DNA from: Chromobacteriaceae bacterium
GTDB lineage: Bacteria > Pseudomonadota > Gammaproteobacteria > Burkholderiales > Aquaspirillaceae
Direction: 5' to 3'
NCBI GenBank assembly: GCA_030151505.1
Contig: JASLDQ010000371.1
Coordinates: 1 to 8,986, forward strand
DNA length: 8,986 nucleotides
Shown: piece after piece, positions 6,372-8,986 of the stretch
Layout: the number at the start of each line of letters is the position of its first letter
How positions within the stretch are numbered: the first letter of the stretch is position 1
Position numbers and translations under genes: made by a program
Notes under the pieces: generated by a model
Databases searched by the model: none
Seen by the model: the letters and a program-made list of their open reading frames with translations, nothing else
Told to the model about the DNA's origin: nothing

Positions 6372-7370
6372 ATGACGATTCTGCACACCGCCGCCGCCGG
6401 CTTCCAGGCCGCGCGCCGGCTGCCGCGCACGGCCGACTGCCGCGCCAACCGGCACGGCCACGGCTTCCGCGTGCAGGCCAGCAGCGCCGCGCTGGACCTG
6501 CCGGACCTGCGGACGCGACTGCGTGACGCGGTCGCACCGCTCGACTATGCCGACCTCGACCCCCTTTTTTCCGAGCCGGACGACCTTGCCGTCGCCAGCC
6601 GCCTGCAGGATGCGCTCGGTGCACCCGCCGCGCTGACCCTGACCTCGGCCCCGGATCGCGGCGTCGAACTCGATGCCGACGGCAGCGCGCGGGTATGGGC
6701 CAGATTCGCGTTCGAGGCCGCCCACCACCTGCCCCACGTGCCGGCCGGCCACAAGTGCGGTCGCCTGCACGGCCACGGCTTCGGCGTCCGGCTGGTGGCC
6801 ACCGCCGACCAGGCCGACCACGCGGCGCTCGAGCACGCATGGCAGCCGCTGTTTGCCGCCTTGCAGCACCGCTACCTGAACGACATCACCGGTCTGTCCA
6901 ATCCCACCAGTGAAGTCATCGCCGGCTGGCTGTGGCAGCAACAGGATGGCGCACTGGCCGGCCTCGCCGCAGTCGAGGTGTTCGAGACCGCCACCGCCGG
7001 CAGCCGCTTCGACGGCCGCAACTACCGGATCTGGAAGGAGCAGCGTTTCGAATCGGCCGTACCCTTCGACGCGTCGGGCAAGTACACAGGTCACTCCTAT
7101 CTGGTGCGCCTGCACCTGGCCGGCCAGCTCGACGAGCTGATGGGCTGGGTGCGCGACTTCGGCGACGTCAAGGCGGTGTTCGCGCCCTGCTACCGCCAGC
7201 TCGACCATCACCCGCTCGATGCGCTGCCCGGCATCGACGCCACCGACTGCGCCGGCATCGCCCGCTGGGTGGCCGGCCAGTTGCGCGTCGAGGTGCCGCA
7301 GCTGTGCCGGATCGACCTGCTGGAAAACGAAACGGATGGCGCAGTGCTGCTGACGGGAGAGACGGCATGA
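6372..7370 (+). CDS. queD: QueD-type 6-carboxytetrahydropterin synthase, triple T-fold fusion
   Basis: By context this enzyme makes CPH4 from dihydroneopterin triphosphate. The protein is 332 residues; ordinary QueD is about 120. Three tandem 6-PTPS-like units can be read. Unit 1 (about 8-105) keeps C23, H28, H30 and D58 but has R15 for the first zinc His and no catalytic Glu. Unit 2 (about 108-222) is closest to E. coli QueD: zinc ligands H118, H133 and H135, catalytic C129, NPTSE (177-181) and E205, but LQHR (164-167) replaces LDHH and the DFxxxK stretch is missing. Unit 3 (about 224-328) has V230 for the first His and no catalytic Cys but carries RDFGDVK (261-267), LDHH (277-280) and E318. 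Units 2 and 3 together supply a full set. GGAG at 6362-6365 is the ribosome site, and the stop overlaps queE by 4 bases. The family is sure; single-chain active-site sharing is inference. Confidence 0.93.
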   Translation: MTILHTAAAGFQAARRLPRTADCRANRHGHGFRVQASSAALDLPDLRTRLRDAVAPLDYADLDPLFSEPDDLAVASRLQDALGAPAALTLTSAPDRGVELDADGSARVWARFAFEAAHHLPHVPAGHKCGRLHGHGFGVRLVATADQADHAALEHAWQPLFAALQHRYLNDITGLSNPTSEVIAGWLWQQQDGALAGLAAVEVFETATAGSRFDGRNYRIWKEQRFESAVPFDASGKYTGHSYLVRLHLAGQLDELMGWVRDFGDVKAVFAPCYRQLDHHPLDALPGIDATDCAGIARWVAGQLRVEVPQLCRIDLLENETDGAVLLTGETA

Positions 7371-8002
7371 CGTACACGGTCAAGGAAATTTTCTACACCC
7401 TGCAGGGCGAGGGCCGGCAGGCCGGACGGCCGGCGGTGTTCTGCCGCTTTGCCGGCTGCAATCTGTGGAGCGGCCGCGAGGAAGACCGCGCCCGCGCCGT
7501 CTGCCGGTTCTGCGACACCGACTTCGTCGGCACCGGACCCGACGGCGGCAAGTTCGACTCGGCCGCCGAGCTGGCGGCGCGGATCCGGACGGAATGGCGC
7601 GGCGCGGGCGGCATCCCCTACGTGGTGTTCACCGGCGGCGAGCCGCTGTTGCAGCTGGATTCGGCCCTGATCGAGGCGCTGCATGCCGCAGGCTTCGAGA
7701 TCGGCGTGGAAAGCAACGGCACCCTCGCTGCGCCCGCCGGCATCGACTGGCTGTGCATCAGCCCCAAGGCCGGGGCCGACTGGGTGCAGCGCAGCGGCCA
7801 CGAGCTGAAGCTGGTCTACCCGCAGCCGGCGCTGTTGCCGGAGGCGGTGATGGCGGCGCAGCCGGTGTTCGAGCACTTCTACCTGCAGGCGATGGACGGC
7901 CCGGACCGCGCCGCCAACACCGAAGCCGCGATCGCCCACTGCCTGGCCGACCCGCGCTGGCGGCTGTCGGTGCAGACGCACAAGGTCGTCAACATCCGCT
8001 GA
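7367..8002 (+). CDS. queE: 7-carboxy-7-deazaguanine synthase QueE (radical SAM)
   Basis: QueE rearranges CPH4 to 7-carboxy-7-deazaguanine using S-adenosylmethionine, a [4Fe-4S] cluster and magnesium. The 211 residues fit the short QueE type. The N-terminal substrate motif FYTLQGEG lies at 9-16. The cluster cysteines are C31, C46 and C49, spaced C-x14-C-x2-C; most radical SAM enzymes have C-x3-C-x2-C, and this longer loop is the form described for Burkholderia QueE. GGEP (90-93), ESNGT (115-119) and SPK (132-134) are the expected SAM and substrate motifs. The ATG overlaps the TGA of the queD-like gene, with GGGAG at 7355-7359 seven bases upstream. Intact, with nothing unusual beyond the known variant loop. 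Confidence 0.97.
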   Translation: MTYTVKEIFYTLQGEGRQAGRPAVFCRFAGCNLWSGREEDRARAVCRFCDTDFVGTGPDGGKFDSAAELAARIRTEWRGAGGIPYVVFTGGEPLLQLDSALIEALHAAGFEIGVESNGTLAAPAGIDWLCISPKAGADWVQRSGHELKLVYPQPALLPEAVMAAQPVFEHFYLQAMDGPDRAANTEAAIAHCLADPRWRLSVQTHKVVNIR

Positions 8003-8142
8003 ACGCCCCGGCCTGTCTTGTCAGCCGGCACAGGCTTGGGCATTCACTCGCACGCCCAGCCGCTCCGGCGACGGCCTTGCCGCCCGCCGCACCAGACCCG
8101 CTTCCCTGAGCCGATTTTTTAACGATTACCGGAACCCGAACC

Positions 8143-8577
8143 ATGAACCTGCACGATAACCTGCAATCGCTCGGCAACAAGAAAACCGACTACCGTTACG
8201 ACCAGCCCGACGCCGCGCTGCTGGAGCGCTTCCCCAACCCGTTCGCCCGCCCCGAGATCAACCCCAACGGCGTATCGGGCAAGCTCAACATCACCTGCCC
8301 GGAATTCACCAGCCTGTGCCCGGTAACCGGCCAGCCCGACTTCGCCACCATCGTCATCGACATGGAACCGGGCGAGTGGTGCGTCGAATCGAAGTCGCTC
8401 AAGCTCTACCTCGGCTCCTTCCGCATGCACGGCGAATTCCACGAGGCCTGCGTCTGCCGCATCTGCAACGATCTGGTGAACCTGCTGCAGCCGAAATGGA
8501 TCCGGATCGAGGGTCGCTTCACCCCGCGCGGCGGGATTCCGCTGTGGCCGGTCGCGGAATACCGCCAGCCTGCCTGA
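8143..8577 (+). CDS. queF: NADPH-dependent preQ0 reductase QueF, single-module type
   Basis: QueF reduces the nitrile of preQ0 to the primary amine preQ1 with two NADPH in the cytoplasm. The product is then inserted into tRNA by Tgt. The 144 residues are the unimodular, B. subtilis-like form, not the ~280-residue two-domain E. coli form. The catalytic C59 sits in [13 protein letters not shown] with D66. The signature ESKSLKLY is at 82-89, and H100 and E101 (in GEFHEACV) match the substrate-binding His-Glu. A weak GGAA at 8131-8134 precedes the ATG by 8 bases. The 140-base gap after queE is larger than elsewhere in the cluster and includes a T6 run at 8115-8120, but I see neither a clear promoter nor a hairpin terminator there, so read-through from queC is likely but not certain. 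Confidence 0.97.
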   Translation: MNLHDNLQSLGNKKTDYRYDQPDAALLERFPNPFARPEINPNGVSGKLNITCPEFTSLCPVTGQPDFATIVIDMEPGEWCVESKSLKLYLGSFRMHGEFHEACVCRICNDLVNLLQPKWIRIEGRFTPRGGIPLWPVAEYRQPA

Positions 8578-8638
8578 GATTCGGCGCTAACCGGCCACGC
8601 CCCTCCCATACGGACAGACAGGACAGACAGCCAAATCC

Positions 8639-8682
8639 GCCCCTCGAGGTGCCGGCCGAATCGCGGCACCTCGAGGGGCTTT
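8639..8682. terminator. Bidirectional intrinsic terminator between convergent genes
   Basis: A perfect 16-bp inverted repeat (8639-8654 with 8664-8679) encloses a 9-base loop. It is followed by TTT on the plus strand and by ATTT on the minus strand just past the other arm. It lies between the end of queF and the stop of the convergent minus-strand gene at 8688, so it can end both transcripts. The T tracts are short, but the stem is long and GC-rich. Confidence 0.85.
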
Positions 8683-8687
8683 GTACG

Positions 8688-8986
8688 TCAGGGCGTCACC
8701 AGACACATGAATTCTTCGTACTTGCCCGACCGTCCGGCGGGCAGGTGCTCGGGGAACAGCGTGAAGCGAATCTCGAACGGGTGCCCGAGCGACTCGCGAA
8801 TCAGCGCGGCCAGACGCTGTTTCTGCTCGGCGGTGGGCGGCTCGGCGCAGACCAGCCTCAGCTCGATCGAGTCGGCGCGGTCCTGCACCAGCTGGTATTG
8901 CGTGATCGGGGCGATCTCGAGAAAGCGGTCGAAACCGAACAGCGGCCAGCGGCGCGAACCGTTCACCACCACCATATTGCGTTCGC
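8688..8986 (-). CDS. PaaK/CapK-like adenylate-forming enzyme, C-terminal part
   Basis: The minus-strand frame is open from the right window edge to TGA at 8690-8688, showing the last 98 residues of a longer protein. The ATG at 8975 is probably internal, since the frame continues upstream without a stop. The segment resembles the C-terminal subdomain of the phenylacetate-CoA ligase (PaaK/CapK) branch of adenylate-forming enzymes: an NMVVVNGSRRWPLFG opening, IAPITQYQLVQ, a charged helix with AALIRES, and the ending GRSGKYEEFMCLV, where the Lys of the SGKYE motif is at the usual place of the catalytic lysine in this superfamily. Such proteins activate carboxylic acids as acyl-adenylates or CoA esters; the substrate cannot be told from this part. 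The gene converges on the que operon and seems functionally unrelated. The AMP-binding core lies outside the window. Confidence 0.7.
   Translation of the reverse strand, partial: ERNMVVVNGSRRWPLFGFDRFLEIAPITQYQLVQDRADSIELRLVCAEPPTAEQKQRLAALIRESLGHPFEIRFTLFPEHLPAGRSGKYEEFMCLVTP

Overview
The window is about two thirds G+C and densely coded. Gene content and order suggest a betaproteobacterium. The QueE C-x14-C-x2-C cofactor loop matches the type described from Burkholderia, QueF is the short single-module form, and the pilus genes follow the MSHA order. A Neisseriales or Burkholderiales source is plausible, but no rRNA or other phylogenetic marker is present, so the assignment is inference.

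Region 1 (1-5514, plus strand) is the 3' part of a type IV pilus (MSHA-like) or type II secretion-like assembly operon. It holds the C-terminal end of a TPR protein (MshN position), an extension ATPase with an MshE-type N-terminal domain, an inner-membrane platform protein of the GspF/PilC/MshG family, and two single-pass membrane proteins with the architecture of GspL/PilM-PilN and PilO. Gaps are 14 bases or less, or the genes overlap, so this reads as one transcript entering from the left. Pilins, secretin and prepilin peptidase are not in the window.

Region 2 (about 5515-8577, plus strand) is a queuosine-precursor cluster, queC-queD-queE-queF. It encodes the steps from 7,8-dihydroneopterin triphosphate to preQ1: QueD makes CPH4, QueE makes CDG, QueC makes preQ0 and QueF makes preQ1. 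FolE, Tgt and QueA are not seen. A probable promoter and an 80-90 base structured leader precede queC. queC, queD and queE are tightly packed, and queF follows after 140 bases.

Region 3 (8578-8986) holds a perfect 16-bp hairpin that probably terminates transcription from both sides, then the C-terminal end of a PaaK/CapK-like adenylate-forming enzyme on the minus strand, cut by the window edge.

The most unusual item is the queD-position protein. It is 332 residues instead of the usual ~120 and consists of three tandem, individually incomplete T-fold (6-pyruvoyl-tetrahydropterin-synthase-like) units whose active-site residues complement one another. This suggests a covalently linked pseudo-trimer with one rebuilt active site. 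The queC leader, with a repeated 7-mer able to pair alternately with one arm and a hairpin covering the Shine-Dalgarno sequence, is the second item worth checking. The third is an MshE-like ATPase whose two c-di-GMP-binding motifs have lost several signature residues.
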